Source: Omphiscola glabra (lineage: Eukaryota; Mollusca; Gastropoda; Lymnaeidae). From it: DNA of 64,000 nt. Shown here in pieces: positions 45,300 through 59,097 of this stretch; the first letter of the stretch is position 1, and each line of letters begins with the position of its first letter. A program made the translations under genes and the position numbers. The stretch lies in contig OZ024798.1 in the NCBI GenBank assembly GCA_964017045.1, forward strand, positions 26,197,847 to 26,261,846. Direction: 5' to 3'. The notes beneath the pieces were generated by a model. That model searched no databases, was not told the DNA's origin, and saw nothing but the letters and a program-made list of their open reading frames with translations.

Positions 45300-48200
45300 T
45301 TTTTTTTTGTGTGGATAATTCGAAAGATAAAACAAAAATATCTTCGCGTTTGGATTAAAAATTTTCGTAGTTTAAGATTTAGTTTTGTTTAAAAGAAACA
45401 ATGCGGAAGATGAATTTTATTATTGTGTAATCAATGGCTGAGAGAGCTCGTAAACTTTTTTTCCCCGAGGCCGTTAGGTCGAGGCTTAACCAGTGATAAA
45501 AGTTATTCAGGGTAAATTAATTGGACAGTTTTTACAATATTTCAACGGGAAAATTGTTTCTCCTCCAGAAAATAATGCTAGAAGTGATGAAAAGTTAGTC
45601 ATTGCCAAAATATAGCCGCATTCCTATGCTCTCGGTAGCCTGAAATCGGGCAGCCATCTTGAACTCGCATACACAGAACTGGGCCGGCCTAAGGAGGGCT
45701 ACGGATAAAGGCACAGCACCTTCTCAACTGGGGTACGGATGAGACTTGTTGATGGCGCATGTTAAAAAAAAAAAAGCACTCATGCATAGAAAGCTACCCG
45801 TGGCCTAATATTAATTTTGTTTAGATATTTTAAGCAAGCGTTGGTCTCGGTATAGGAGTAATAAGTTTTAAAACAACTTTTAAATGGATAATAATGGCAT
45901 AATTCTTATCTCACTTGATATTATGTAGGCCTACCTGTCTTAGTGTCTAATTGAGAGTTTTCTTGTTGAAACAAAGAGATACCTTTTTGAAATGTGGTTG
46001 GCTAGTTGGGTATGTGGGCCCACTGTAAAATTAGATGTGGTAGTGCATCTAGTGGGCTTATGAAGTATGATGTACTCCAATTTTAGACCTAAGTTCAGTT
46101 CTGTAATTCAAGTAATTGATTTAGTATTTAAGCCATGTCAGTGTGGGTTTGAATAAATCATAGACCTGCCTATCTATAGACTCCATTAGGTCCATGGGAA
46201 TAACTTATCTCATTACCTGTTACCCTAATATTTTACTTAAATTAGGGCCCAAAGTCAAAGCTAGGGGATCTAGGCAAGGATGTCTTTTCAGTGGGGGGGG
46301 GGGGGAAACCAAACCTTGGCAGCTGCTTTTTGAGTATATTACTGGATGCGCTTAGGTTAAACCTGCAAATTCGGGAAGGGGGGTGGTATATGCCCTACCC
46401 AAATCCTTGGGTTTAGGGCACCATTGTCCTACTTCAAATTAGTGTGAACATGGTTGTTAGTCAGTACATTAATACAAGGTGGAAACTTTTTAGCCTAATT
46501 AACACTTGCCTAATGAATAATAGAGTTGCCACTGTTGTTAGGTTATAGAATTGCCACTGTGATTAGGTAAGGTAGGCCTATAGTATATCAGTTGCGCTGG
46601 CTATATGTGTAGGTATACGGTTTTTAATTAGGCCTAATTTATAGGCAAGGCTACTTAGGCTTAGGCTACTAGAAGTAATTTTTTGCTCAACAAGACCTTT
46701 ATTTGAAAATATAGGGATACAAGGTCTGATGATAAAAGGTAACTGATATAGGTAGGCCTGGACATTGGTTAATTTTAAACCAAAAAAGAAGAAAAAAAAC
46801 CATCAATTCTTGGGACCCATTATTTATTTGAAAGGACAAGCCCACTCCTAGTTATAGAAGACGATTTCATTCTAATGACAGTAGTCAGTAGTGTAACCAA
46901 AGGCCTAGGGCAATTTCTATTTATCTTATTTCAGTGGTAGCTTTTTCTGTATGTGGTTTGCTGTCCAGTCATGACTTGGTCAGTATTTTGTACCTGTAGA
47001 GCACAATCAGATAAAAATTGGATTAAGCCATCCCTTGAAGTGGTCCTTCACTAGACACCCATTTGGCCCTTATCGCTGGTTCTCAAAAAGTTGGTGAAAG
47101 GAAAGGGTACTCCATGTGCGCCGGCCGAGATAAAACTTAGAGCTACCCTGTTGGTCTTATCAGAGGTCCTCGTGGTCAGTGAAAGCAGAGTGTACTCCTT
47201 GTGCAGTGGTAGAGATAACATTTCCCCCCCCCCCCCCCCCCCCAAAGAAAACACAACATGTCCTCAGTTGTAATTTAGAATATCTTTGTCAAGTCTGAAG
47301 TCAGTTTGGTGAAATCAGATTTTTAAGAGCCAAAGTCAGAATTTTATTCGGTCAAATTTTCTTAATATTATTCAATTGATTTTTAAGTAACGGTAACAGG
47401 GAGGGGGTTGCCTGTAGACCGATGTAAAACTAGTTTTGTGTTAGATTAGAAATGTATTGTTATCTAAAGCTCAGCCATGGTCCCTCGTGTCAGCCTGAAA
47501 TTTCTAAAATTTTAATGTGTAATGTGTTGTCTGCTTCACTAATGAGTATGTGCAGTACACTTATATAGAGGTCAGGGGTCATGTCTGATAATGTTTTAGT
47601 TTCCTCCTTGCATGCCTAACCTTGTGTTTCTATCTCAGTGTATCAAGTATTGTAAAGGTTATTTCAACAAATTTCCCCAGATAATAATTCCCCAATAATT
47701 CTTCCCCCCTCCCAATTACCCTTTTTTTCATGTCCAACTATTTAACTTGTATAAATACAATTTGTGTGATTAAAAAGAAAAGTTTTAACTACAATTTGTT
47801 TAAACTTGACAGTTTTATCCAAGTAGTTGCAAAATGCTTTTTTAAAAATTAAAATTTAAACAATTCAAATGACTCTAATTTGTAAACTACCCTTTAGTTG
47901 AAAAAATGCGACCGGACAGATGAGTCTCATTTGCATCTTAAAGACAGCTGACATTTTTTTTCTACTGTGTTTAACACAGATAGCTTGGTTTGAACTTTTT
48001 ATGATAGTCTATAAAGTCAAAACTTTCTATCTTGCATTTTCATTTTGAAAAAGAAATAATCTCCATCATTTGCCTGGGGGGGGGGGGGGAGCATACGTTG
48101 CAGGTTAACTTCTAATAACTTGAACTTCCGATGTTTTGCTCTCTGCTCAATCACTTTATTATTTTAACACTTTTACTTCACTGTCCATTTAATATAGTAG

Positions 48201-50381
48201 CATTAAAAAAAAGGGAGTTTTTAATCTTCTTTATCTGTTTTTTTTTACTAATTGAATCATAAAATTCTTTGCCTAATTTTTCCTCATAGCCCTGAATAAT
48301 CTTCAACACATGTATTAATTAATCAGTGGTAAACATATATAACAATTATTGTTTAACCCTTATAATTATTAAAAAGATTATTTCACTAGTTTAACCCTTT
48401 AAATACCACATTTTATTTAAGTGTTAGTATGTAACAAGGGTGTGTTTATCACGTCTGTAGTCTTGTGCAACAAGTGAACCCAGATTTTACACGCAAAAAT
48501 ATATATATACAAAGTTAATCTGTACAATGTCAACATTCTGTTACCGAACCAATGACAGTTCTTGCTGGATTCTCAAACACAGGTCACAGGTAAAAAATAA
48601 ATAAATATATATTTTCTTATGTTTTTTATAATTATGTTCCTGTTATTATTTTAAAATGGTTTTCTTATACTTGGCCTCATTAACTTCACCTGTCAGTGTA
48701 ATGTTTGTAGGATCCACCCAATGCCACAGCTAAAATCGACCAAAAAATTTGCATTTCCATTGCTTAAATTGATTCATCGATTTTTAAATGTTAAGAGAAA
48801 AAAAAAACCCTCCTCTGTCCCACCATCTTGTATTGTTCATCTGTGTTACTGCTCAAGTCACTCCTGTCATTGCATCAATTCATACTTTACCTTTAAAAAA
48901 AATTGACTACATCTTTACTTCCATTTTATTAGAATTCCTCTCCGTGTCTTTTTTGGGGGGTATTTTTTGTGTGTGGTTTCTTTTTATCCATTAGTTCTGT
49001 CCAAGTAAACTGCTGGGCTCCCAGTTTTCTTGTTTTCCTGTGGGAGACCTCCTTATTGAGAGTTTAAATAATTGCTTCTGTGCAATATTTATTCGTGGAA
49101 ATAGAAACAGACGAACGTGCTCAAACCTAACCCCCCCCCCCTTTTTTTTTTTTGGTGTACTGCACTTGTGGCAATGCCCATTACTCTTGGAAGGAGGATG
49201 TTATTTCCTCACAATTTTTTAAAATGTATGTATTTCCTGGAATGAAGGCTTCATCCGTACGTTGATGACAAATAAGATGTCATTGATTAATTTTAGTATT
49301 GATTAATTGTGGAATTGAAGTGTGTGTGTGAATACCGGGAGCTGTGTGTTGTGTTGAAGAACTGTGTCCGATTCAAAGAGTTATTGATTGGCTGTGGTAG
49401 ACTCGGATCAGTCAGTCTTTTACGGGAGGGGACACCCCCCCCCCCGGGCGTTGTGGGGACTCTCGGGCGTTGTGGGGACTCTCGGGCATTCGTGGCTAAT
49501 TTGTCGATGGTAATTGTGTCACCTCTGATCACGTAGTGCTGTTTCTATCTTCTTTTTTTTTTCAAAAGAGGTTTTTGGCCATGTGTTCTCACAGACTGAA
49601 TGGAAAAATTGACCACTGCACGCATCGGAAATTCACAATATTTGACTTAGGCCTTGTAAGGTTTGGCATGTCCAAATTTAAAAAAGGTATTGGTGTGGGG
49701 GGGATCACAGGAAGAGCACCCCCCCTCCAACCTGTCTTCACAATATTTATAGCAAAATAGCTTAAAAGAAGGGTGATGAAAGTGCAGTTGTCTATATTAT
49801 GGAAGTGTAAATAATCGGCACGGTCCGCATCATCTTCATAACACGTTTTTCACCTAGTTGTCTTTCAAATTAACGTTTAATTATATCATTTTTTAAAACC
49901 ACCATTCACAGACTTCTGTCTGGCCAGAGCACGCCATTTTGCATCCCAAGCGTGTACCTTCCGCCTGCAAACACATTTTTTGTTGGGGGGGGGGGGAACT
50001 TTCCACAATTCGTCTTTAGCCACTCTATAACTTTCTCTCAGGCCATTTTATTCATGGGCTCGGTTGCTTCCCTTTTAATCCTTTTCGATCTCAGATTTGC
50101 ATTGATGGCTATTGATCAAATTACCGCCCCTGGAATGGGCCGAGTTCTCCACGAAAGCACAACAGAAGAAAAAAAATACGCGACGCCCCGTCAATTAGGG
50201 CAATGTGCCCTACTATAGGGCAGTGTGCCCTACTATCTACCACTATCCCCCCCCTCCTCCCAACTGCCCGTTTAAGTGGGATTGAGGGTAAAGAGTCGAG
50301 CTTATCTTGATTTTGTTAACGTTGACTTCTCCAGCTTGGAATTTAAGTACTCTCTATATTGTCGCCACAGCTTCCCGGAAT
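45300..50381 (+). other. Array-poor proximal part of intron 1
   Basis: Five kilobases without an array of more than two units. G or C runs lie at 46293-46305, 47224-47243, 48076-48089, 49131-49141 and 49984-49994. Two diverged copies of about 45 bp (GTACTCCATGTGCG / GTACTCCTTGTGCA) lie near 47105 and 47190. TAGGCCT words cluster at 45.9-46.9 kb. Confidence 0.6.
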
Positions 50382-50684
50382 TTAGAACTTTTGAATCTAG
50401 AGTTGGGTAACTTCATTAGAACTTTTGAATCTAGAGTTGGGTAACTTCATTAGAACTTTTGAATCTAGAGTTGGGTAACTTCATTAGAACTTTTGAATCT
50501 AGAGTTGGGTAACTTCATTAGAACTTTTGAATCTAGAGTTGGGTAACTTCATTAGAACTTTTGAATCTAGAGTTGGGTAACTTCATTAGAACTTTTGAAT
50601 CTAGAGTTGGGTAACTTCATTAGAACTTTTGAATCTAGAGTTGGGTAACCTCATTAGAACTTTTGAATCTAAAGTTGAGAAATT
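50382..50684. repeat. 34-bp minisatellite, ~9 near-identical units
   Basis: The unit is CATTAGAACTTTTGAATCTA + GAGTTGGGTAACTT. Internal units are identical and only the last one or two differ. The array is therefore young, or kept uniform. Confidence 0.97.
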
Positions 50685-52529
50685 TCGCAAAAATTTGACT
50701 CATTGGCATGGGATGGTCTAAGATGAGTTGCCTGTTTTGATTGGGCCCACTCGGCCATGACCAAAACTTTCCACGTGTCATCAAATTCACCCCAGTCGCC
50801 ATCTTTGATATAACGGTCGGGTGGGAGGTGGACAAGAGTATTCGACTTTCAACACTACTTCATTAATTACTAATGCATGCAATGTGTGTGATATAGTTGA
50901 TTCTAGTTTTCATCCATTTTCGTTGGAATAATGCAACGAATTGTTTCCAAAGTTCTTAGGTGGGGGACGGTGGACCTTTCGATTGGAACTTTTTGTTGAC
51001 TTTATAACTTTATAGTATTCTTCTTTAGTTTGAGATTATTTTTGTGTTTATGTCTACAAATACGTTTGAGAAGATGATACAGGGTTGGGCTTGTTGTCTT
51101 GTCTTGGGAGTAAAACAACATGAAGTAGCGTTAGTGCTATTTTTGGATGTCTTGGTCATTTAATCAGATCCATTCGGCTGCGGTTGTCTTTTTGTTCAGC
51201 AGCATTCCAACGGAAGTGTATGTTGATTTGTCCATGATGGGTGATCACAGCCTGTGGATAGGGCATTTGGTTTTTATTTTCATTGAATTTGACACAGAAA
51301 GAAAATAACCATCCCGTTTGAAAAGTAAATAAAATATTATCATCTCCCAATAGCGCTCGATGGTGTCCAACAGTGCAATTTTAAAAGAAGATGAACTTTC
51401 AACTCATCTGTGTTGGCCTGTAGTCAGTGACGAATCTTTCACTGGATGGATCGTGTTGGCCTGACGTCAGTGTAGCATCTTTCAGTTATCTAATCCCCGA
51501 TAACCACGTGACCTTTGTGCTAACGATGCGACATTTGTGCGCTTTGGTGCGGAAAGTTTCGTGACTTTCAAATATGCAGATGTGAGCCGTGACCATTGAA
51601 CTAAAAATAAAATACAAAAGCTAACCTTGTTCAAAACCATGGACATGGCCCGTTGGTTAACAATCTCAGGTTGTGTGTGCCCTTGTTGGCTCGTGGTTCG
51701 CCTTATTAGGCATTAGGGGTCATTTTGTGATACGTCGCACCCAGCTTTGTCGAAAGTCCAGTATGTGTGTGTGGCCAACGTGACCTCAAACTTGTCAGGC
51801 CAGATAACGTATGCCATGCTTAACCAAGAAAATTATGAATTTCAAAGGATTAACAATATTTTATGATCCTAACTACCTCAGGGCATTCGCGGTTCTCTCT
51901 TATAAAATACAGGTTGTGAAAATCCCACCTAGGTTCGGGGTTTAAGGTAAAATAATATGCTGGGATGCGGCGGGTGAGATAAGGGAGGGACTAGATTGAT
52001 GTGACAGGTGAAGGAGCACACAATTCTCGAAATAGCCACGGCAGGCTTTATTTTCTAGGCTCTCCGTCGTCTGTCTTCTGCTGGATAACGCGTTAACCGA
52101 GTAAGACATTTTGAAGATAAAGCCTTTTTTTCACCCTCCCCTATATTGTTAGCACCGACGACCATACTTTTATTTTTTTTAGCAATCCCCATCCTAAACA
52201 GTACCCAGTTAAAATAATAACCCCTGGTTGATATTCTCTTACTAATTCGGGATGGCCTTGTTTCTTTTAAAGTGCATGCAAATACACAAATGTCGTGGTG
52301 CTCCCAATAGTTTCACATCCCTCCCCCCCCCCCCCCTTTGGACACACCGGTTTTATATCTTGCTGATAAAACTTTCAAAGCTCGCTCTTCTCTTGTCAGT
52401 TTACACCACCACCATCAGATAATTAAATTGTTCATGTCCCGTGTTTGCCAAGTGCAACGCTCTTGTTCCCCTCAATATGATTATTTATTTAGCTGTAGCG
52501 TTTAGAGGAACCGCGAGATTGCACGGTGC
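50685..52529. other. Intronic, nothing recognised
   Basis: A GTGTTGGCCTG-AGTCAGTG segment of about 55 bp is doubled at 51409-51485, and a C run lies at 52323-52336. No element or exon was recognised. Confidence 0.5.
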
Positions 52530-52862
52530 TAACTCCTGGAGAAGTTAGCTTGGTATCAGTGCTAAATGTTGGAGGACGTAGCATGGTGTGGATGCTAAAC
52601 GCTAGAGGACATATCTTGGTGTGGGTGCTAAACGCTAGAGGACATATCTTGGTGTGGGTGCTAAACGCTAGAGGACGTAGCACGGTGTGGGTGCTGAACG
52701 CTAGAGGACGTAGCTTGGTCTGGGGGCTAAGCGCCAGAGGACGTAGCATGGTGTGGGTGCTAACTACTGGAGGACGTAGCATGGTGTGGGGGCTAAACAC
52801 TAGAGGAGCTAACTTGTTATTCGTGTTAAGTACTGGTGGCGAGATATGGCACGGGGGAGAGG
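52530..52862. repeat. 33-bp minisatellite, ~10 units
   Basis: The unit is GCTAGAGGACGTAGCATGGT + GTGGGTGCTAAAC. The period is a multiple of three, so a repeated GRSMVWVLNAR frame is open on the plus strand and another on the minus strand. Confidence 0.95.
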
Positions 52863-53716
52863 CGTTAACATGGTACGGTTGCTACATATGGTGAGTTCCG
52901 CGTGTTATGAGAGATTGTCAACTGGGGTTGACTTGGCTTATGTGATAAGGAGCGGTGGTGGTGTTTTAAAAGTTTTCTTTCACCTTGTTGTACGTTCTTA
53001 AAAAGAAAACAAGCACCATTTTTAGATCACGGGAATGGCTTATAGGCCGACGGACGGACGGACGTCCGCTGGTTTCAAGCGGCTACTACAGCTTTTTATA
53101 CGATCATTTCAGATTCGCACGGCCAGTTAGAACTTGTCTATAAACTAAGCACCCTTCCCCTAACCCCCTTCCCGAACCCTTTGCGAACCCCCTCCAGCGT
53201 GCCTCTACAAAAGGGCTTTTTTATTTCTTGTTTCTTTTAAACGCCTTTCCTAGTCCTAGTGTTGGAATGTGTTATTCATAATCAACGGACCGTGACAGGA
53301 AGATTTGAAAGGTATCATTATGTTGAGCTGTGTAGGCTACCTTCACAACACAAGGCCTATAGGCGTGTAAGCCCGTGGCTCCACCACTGATGCACGAAAG
53401 GGTCCTAAATAATATTTGCAGCAAATTATTTCCTCACAAAAATGATCATCACAACATAAGGTTAATTTCTCTCAATTAAACTCAGTTCGATTCGTCGTTT
53501 TAGTGACCAAGAAAACCAAAGGTGTTGGACTATTTAGTTTAAGCTTTGCATCTGTCATTGTTATACGTCATCGCCATATGTCATTGCTATATGTATTTGT
53601 TATCTCGTCATTGCTATATGTATTTGTTATCTCGGGAATTGATCTTCTTTATTAATGTGTTACACTTAGCGAGTTCGGGACGTCGGATCTTTTAACAAGG
53701 AGCTCCACATTATTTC

Positions 53717-53892
53717 CCTCTCAACCTTCCTAATGCCGCGACCCTTTAATACAGATCCTCATGATGTGGTGACCCCCAACCATAAAATTATTTTCGATGC
53801 TACTTCATAAATATGTGTTTTCCGATAGTCTTAGGCGACCCCTGTGCAAGGGTCGTTCGACCCCCAAAGAATCGGGAGGTTGGGAACCGCTG
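53717..53892 (-). mobile_element. SPIN-family hAT non-autonomous element, copy 2
   Basis: Read on the minus strand it begins CAGCGGTTCCCAACCTCCCG and keeps GGGTCGAACGACCCTTGCAC and CTAAGACTATCGGAAAACAC. It ends in GGTCGCGGCATTAGGAAGG, TTGAGA. The far terminus is degraded (CCCTC in place of the CAGTGGTT end) and no matching 8-bp flank was found. The 850 bp before it (52863-53716) show nothing but a doubled TTGCTATATGTATTTGTTAT. Confidence 0.88.
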
Positions 53893-55364
53893 TCTTAGTG
53901 TGTTTTAGACCTGGAGCATGAATAAGAACTATAACAAAAGAAAAATAATTATGAGGTGTTATGTTTTACTTCAGCTCAAGCTACATAACGGTTTACACAA
54001 GTCATTTTTGGGGCATACATTACATAACTGGTCGTAGGACACGCATTATGTGTCATTGCTTTGTTGCAACCCATTCATTCCATGTTACTGTTGAATTTAA
54101 AGGGAAACAATGGGCATGTCCAATGCTTTTCACTGTTTCAATCAAAACATATTTAAATTAAGAAAGGAGATGTCAAAATACGATTCTTGATATACGCCAA
54201 CGCTATTTGGCCGGGCAACGAATTTCTGGTTATAATCCCATTTTTACTTTTAATCAGCTTGAGGATCAGTGTGTAGTACGGTACACATACAATACCAGTG
54301 TGTTGTATTTGGCATTCCTTAGTCCTTAGCGTGTCTCCAAGCACGGTATACAAAGTGATACAGCCTATTTTTCTCTCTTGGTCATACAAACTTGTTCCCC
54401 AACACAATACCTCAGCGACTAAAGCCTGATATTTGATTCATTCATGGACAATGTGAGCTTTGGGGGGAGGTGGGGAATTTGTATTGCACCCTGCTCGACC
54501 CCAGCCCCTCCCGTTTTATTGGGTCTGATTCAGCGATTCTTAGTGTGCGACCACTTGATAGAATCCAATCGTTCCCTGGGCAATTATTCTGCTGTTATTT
54601 TTTAAAAATATATTTTTAAAAAAATAGCGATCAGCTGTTAACAGCATTACAACATTTTACTATGCCAACATCCAGACGAAACCCATCAATTCAACTTTTT
54701 CATATTTTCCTTTCCGTTAAAAGCGGACCCCTCCTCCTCCCGACTGCCACCCCCTCTCCTCTAGGCACAGATATGGTCATCGCTCTGACCACTTGACACC
54801 ATTTAGCAAACGTGTCTTCCCTCTCTATCCGTCGGTCGTAAAAGTCATTTCATCGGTTATAAGTTGGCGGCAGTCAACGCATGTCCCCTGTCCGTCCCCG
54901 TCTGTCCCTGTTGGTTCCCATCGGTCCCTGTCGCTGATTTCCCGACTATTAAATTTTCTACCGCCGAGGTTCTGATAATTCCGATTGAATAATTCGGGGG
55001 GGGGGGGGGGGGGGCAATTTAAATTTGTTTAGTGAATTAGTGAAAATGCATCATACTAGTATTACTAGCCATCTCCACTGTCTCGTGGCAGTTTCCATTT
55101 TATACTGATTCATAGCGCTCCAGTATTGAGACATCTCCTCCCCCCCCTCCCCCCCCCCCCCCCCCCCCCCGCAAAAAAAAATAAAAATAAATTGAATTAA
55201 AAAGTAATTATTTCATTAAAAAAAACATTTGTTTCATGCCCCAATTTACTATTTTTGTGGTTATATCATGTCAGACACATCAACATGTTACCATCATCTA
55301 TCATGCAATTTTATCTATTCTTTATCTTCTTTTTTTTTAAATTTTAACTACGACATTTTTTACC
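53893..55364. other. Intronic, homopolymer-rich
   Basis: A 19-base G run at 54996-55014 and a 22-base C run at 55149-55170 are the longest in the window. No element or exon was recognised; the minus open frame at 54153-54407 has no family. Confidence 0.5.
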
Positions 55365-55742
55365 CAATCCACTTGGGCTATAGAGCAATCCACTTGGGCT
55401 ATAGAGCAATCCACTTGGGCTATAAAGAAATCCACTTGGGTTATGAAGCAATCCACTTGGACTTGGGCTATAGAGCAATCCACTTGGGTTATAAAACAAT
55501 CCACTTGGGCTATAGAGCAATCCTCTGGGGCTATAGAGCAATCCACTTGGGCTATAGAGCAATCCACTGTGCTATAAAGCAATCCACTTGGGTTATGAAG
55601 CAATCCACTTGGGTTATAAAGCAATCCACTTGGGTTATAAAGCACACTTGGGTTATAAAGCAATCCCCTGGGGCTATAGAGCAATCCCCTGGGGCTATAG
55701 AGCAATCCACATGGGCTATAAAGCGATCCACTTGGGATATAA
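55365..55742. repeat. 21-bp minisatellite, ~18 units
   Basis: The unit is CAATCCACTTGGGCTATAGA + G, with TTATAAAG and TTATGAAG variants. Open frames on both strands follow from the period. Confidence 0.95.
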
Positions 55743-56284
55743 AGCCGATGCTTTCAAAGGTTAATGTCAGCATCATGGAGCGTCACATAAAAAGTGTCCA
55801 TAGTTATTTCAGAGTGGTAATGGATGTCGCAATATCACGACGTAGCGCCTGTTGCACAACTCATCATCTCGCGGAATTTAAGCTGGGGTGTCTTTTAGAT
55901 CAGATCTTCTCACCCCGACCCCCCAGCGGTGGCGACTTCTTTAACGATTTCGCCTGGAGCCGTCTTTGTTGCAAGAAAGCGGCGCCCACGAATAATGACC
56001 ACACGAATAATGACCACACAAATAATGACCACACGTTCCCAGATACACGTAACAACAACAATTACACGGGAAAGGCTGTAGGTGAAAAGTCACAGATGAC
56101 AACATCCAGAAATATTATTGCTTGTGCTTGGCCAGCGAACCACGAACCGTTGGGTTGTTACTATCATGTAATGAGTAATGAAAAAGCTCCACAGTGCTGG
56201 GTAGTGTACACAAGATTTCGAGCGTTCGATCTGCTTTAGCGCTATTATTACCCTCCTATCTTTACTCGAGAGCATATCTGTCTG

Positions 56285-56966
56285 GCAGGAAAGGCACTGG
56301 AAGAAGTGGAGTCCTTCAATTACTTAGGCAGCACCATAGACACAAACGGCGGATCCGACGCGGACGTAAGGGCTAGAATTGGAAAAGCTTCAGCGTTTGT
56401 GTTATTAAAGAAAATATGGGAGTCGAAGCAGCTGAAACTTCAAACCAAAGTCAGAATCTTTAACACAGATGTCAAAACAGTTCAACTTTATGGAGCAGAA
56501 ACATGGAAAACAACAGCGAGCATTACGCAGAAAGTGCAGACGTTCATAAACACATGCCTTAGAAAGATGCTGAACATCAAATGGCCAAATACCATCACCA
56601 ACAAAGATCTACTAGAAAGGACATACCAGGTGCCCATTGATGAAGACATCATAAAGAAAAAATGGAGGTGGATTAGGCATACTCTCAGAAAACCCCCAGA
56701 TAGCATCACCAGACAATCCCTAACATGGAATCCACAGGGAAAAAGAAAGAGAGGAAGACCTAAGAATACATGGAGACGCGAGCTAGAGACAGACACGCAA
56801 AACATGGGATACAACTGGAAACAATTGGAAACAATTGGAAAAGAAAGCACAGGACCGGGATGAGTGGAAAATTCTTGTGGACGGCCTATGCCCCAGACGG
56901 GGTAAAAAGGCATACGAAGAAGAAGATATTCACCCAAACAATAGCCATGTTGACAAGTCACGTTAA
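56285..56966 (+). pseudogene. Non-LTR retrotransposon C-terminal region, frameshifted
   Basis: The plus strand encodes the post-catalytic part of an endonuclease/reverse-transcriptase retroelement. In order it shows ESFNYLGSTIDTNGGSDADV, ARIGKASAFVLLKKIW, LYGAETWKTT, FINTCLRKMLNIKWPNTI, WRWIRHTLRKP and LTWNPQGKRKRGRPKNTWRR. A 10-bp duplication (ACAATTGGAA at about 56819-56840) shifts the frame. In the shifted frame the expected ending DEWKILVDGLCPRRGKKAYE continues to a TAA at 56964. It has the same orientation as the quaking-like gene but is intronic and inactive. It represents a third retrotransposon subfamily in the window. Confidence 0.9.
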
Positions 56967-59097
56967 AAATAGTCACGTGCTCCGCAATTTGATACGGTAA
57001 TTTGTTGTTAAAAGAAATTCGTGCCCCAGGAACCTTACAATAGAGCATTGTTTCCATGTCTTTGTTTTATTTTGGACCCAGGGGAGGCTCAGCGTTGGGA
57101 TTAAATTTAAATAGTCTTGAGGCATGTATGTCACACCCGGAAGTGACCTCACCTCATCGCTCATCTTGTCACCTCTCATGTCGACTGATCACAGGACCTG
57201 GCGGGGCGGTGGACGTGTTGTTGAGAGAGAGGGATGGGGTCGGGATGTAAAGGGCTGAACCGTCAATCTCTCAGTCCCACGGACGTTCACTTGTTAAGTC
57301 TTTCAGTCCCACAGCCAAGACGTTCACTTGTTGTTGATAAAAGAAACACTTTTACAGACAACGAATCCTAATGAATGGGGTCGGACTATTTAAACAGAAT
57401 TTAAATCTTTCACTCCCATAGACTGACGTAGACTGGCATAGTCTGACATAGAATGACATAGACTAAGACTACACATTAGTTAGGGGAAACTCTTTCAAGT
57501 TAATCAGCGGAAACTCTTCAAGTTAGTTAAGGGAAACTCTTCAAGTATATTCCTAATTTAAATATAGACAAAAAGTTATGGACAAAACCGGATAAGGTTA
57601 CTTACGTTTTGAGGTTAGCCTAGGGAATCACTGGGCCTCTGTTGTTGTGTGTTTTACTTGAGGGCCCTTTGGTAACTCTTTGCATTCGCTGGTGTGTTAT
57701 TTTTAATGTATTCTCTGTGTTATTGCCTTTCGTAACTTACTGTCAGTGATCTGACGGACGGTAGATGGCACACAAAAGACATTGTCTTTCTGTAACCACC
57801 TTCATCCCGCCTCCCTTCTCTTAAACTTAAACCTCTCAGGTTCTCCTATCTTGCCCAGCACTGACACCATGACCATCATTGACACATGACCATCATATAC
57901 AGGTGTCTCCGGTCAGCGCTATTGTATCCTTGTTCTTGTACAGCAAACAGTTTGATATTTCTGCGCTCAATCCGTGTCAAGTAAATAAGTATGAACAGTG
58001 GATCAAAACTATATAGAAGGAACCAATGCTTAAATTTCGTTTATTTTCATAAACCAACTTGAACTACAATACCGGTACACTTTGGGTTTTTGATAAAATT
58101 TAACAGTGGCTAATCCGCCTCACTTAGATTTTTAATCGTGTCTTCATAAATGAGTGGCAACACCTAGGTCACCGTCTATTACAAGATCTTTAGGTCCTGT
58201 TTGAAATAAAAAAAAATATTGTTACGAGCTTAGGCGCGTCCCGTTAGTTAATGCTCAGGTCTGCGGTCCGCGGCCTTTTGTTGCTCAGCCCCCCCCCCCC
58301 CTCCCGTTTGTGGCATGCAATGTTAACCTACAATATTTTACCACCAAATCCAATTAAATTAAGTAACACATTCTAGATTTTTTTTCAGTCCCCGTTCTTG
58401 CAAACATACATTTTGCATTTAGTCTTTTAAATTTTTTGTCGCCAAAACCCTACCAAGAGACAAAATCACCCCCCCCCCCCCAAATGAATGTTGCCACACG
58501 ATTTTACACCATAACATGGTGATAGGATAGTTATCTCATCTCTATAAGAGCTCTCCTGCTGCGGGAGATCGTTTATGATCTCACTAATGGTGACTGTAAC
58601 CTCTCGCCTTTGAACGGCAGCTCGCCATCCTCTCGTCTAATGGAAGACACGTTTTTGCAGGAGAAGATGAAAGCAGTGTCGGTGGCTGTTTTCGTCATGG
58701 CTAATTTTAGTCTTTGCGGGGATGGCCGGACTCAAATAATGTGCCGGGGGAAGGAGAAGGGTTGAATTCCGATAAAGCTGTGGTTTAATCTGTATCGCTG
58801 GGTCGTCATAGTTTCACGTGCATTGTAACATTTGGAACTTTCTTACGTGCTCTCTTTGTAAACACAATAACTCGTTACTCGGGTGCAAACTGCACACGGA
58901 AGGGAGAGAATACACATATTGCACATTTGAGCACCGTGGGTGCGACCAAGGGAAGTAATACAGTTAAGTAGCGTTCACCTGAACTCACTCCCATCGACCC
59001 CCAAACTGACACGACCCTTTTAAAAAATTTCACCATCAACTCACCCCCCCCCCCATAAACCCAACAAAAACACTACCCGCCGCTCCTCTCCCATACA
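56967..59097. other. Intronic, mostly unique
   Basis: A degenerate 10-bp GACATAGACT repeat lies at 57415-57475. Three ~27-bp units with GGGAAACTCTTCAAGTTA follow at 57476-57548. C runs lie at 58289-58299, 58469-58480 and 59045-59054. No exon was recognised. Confidence 0.5.

Noticed and set aside
54153..54407. 84-codon minus frame inside intron 1
   Set aside because: No recognisable family, no splice context and a length expected by chance in this base composition.
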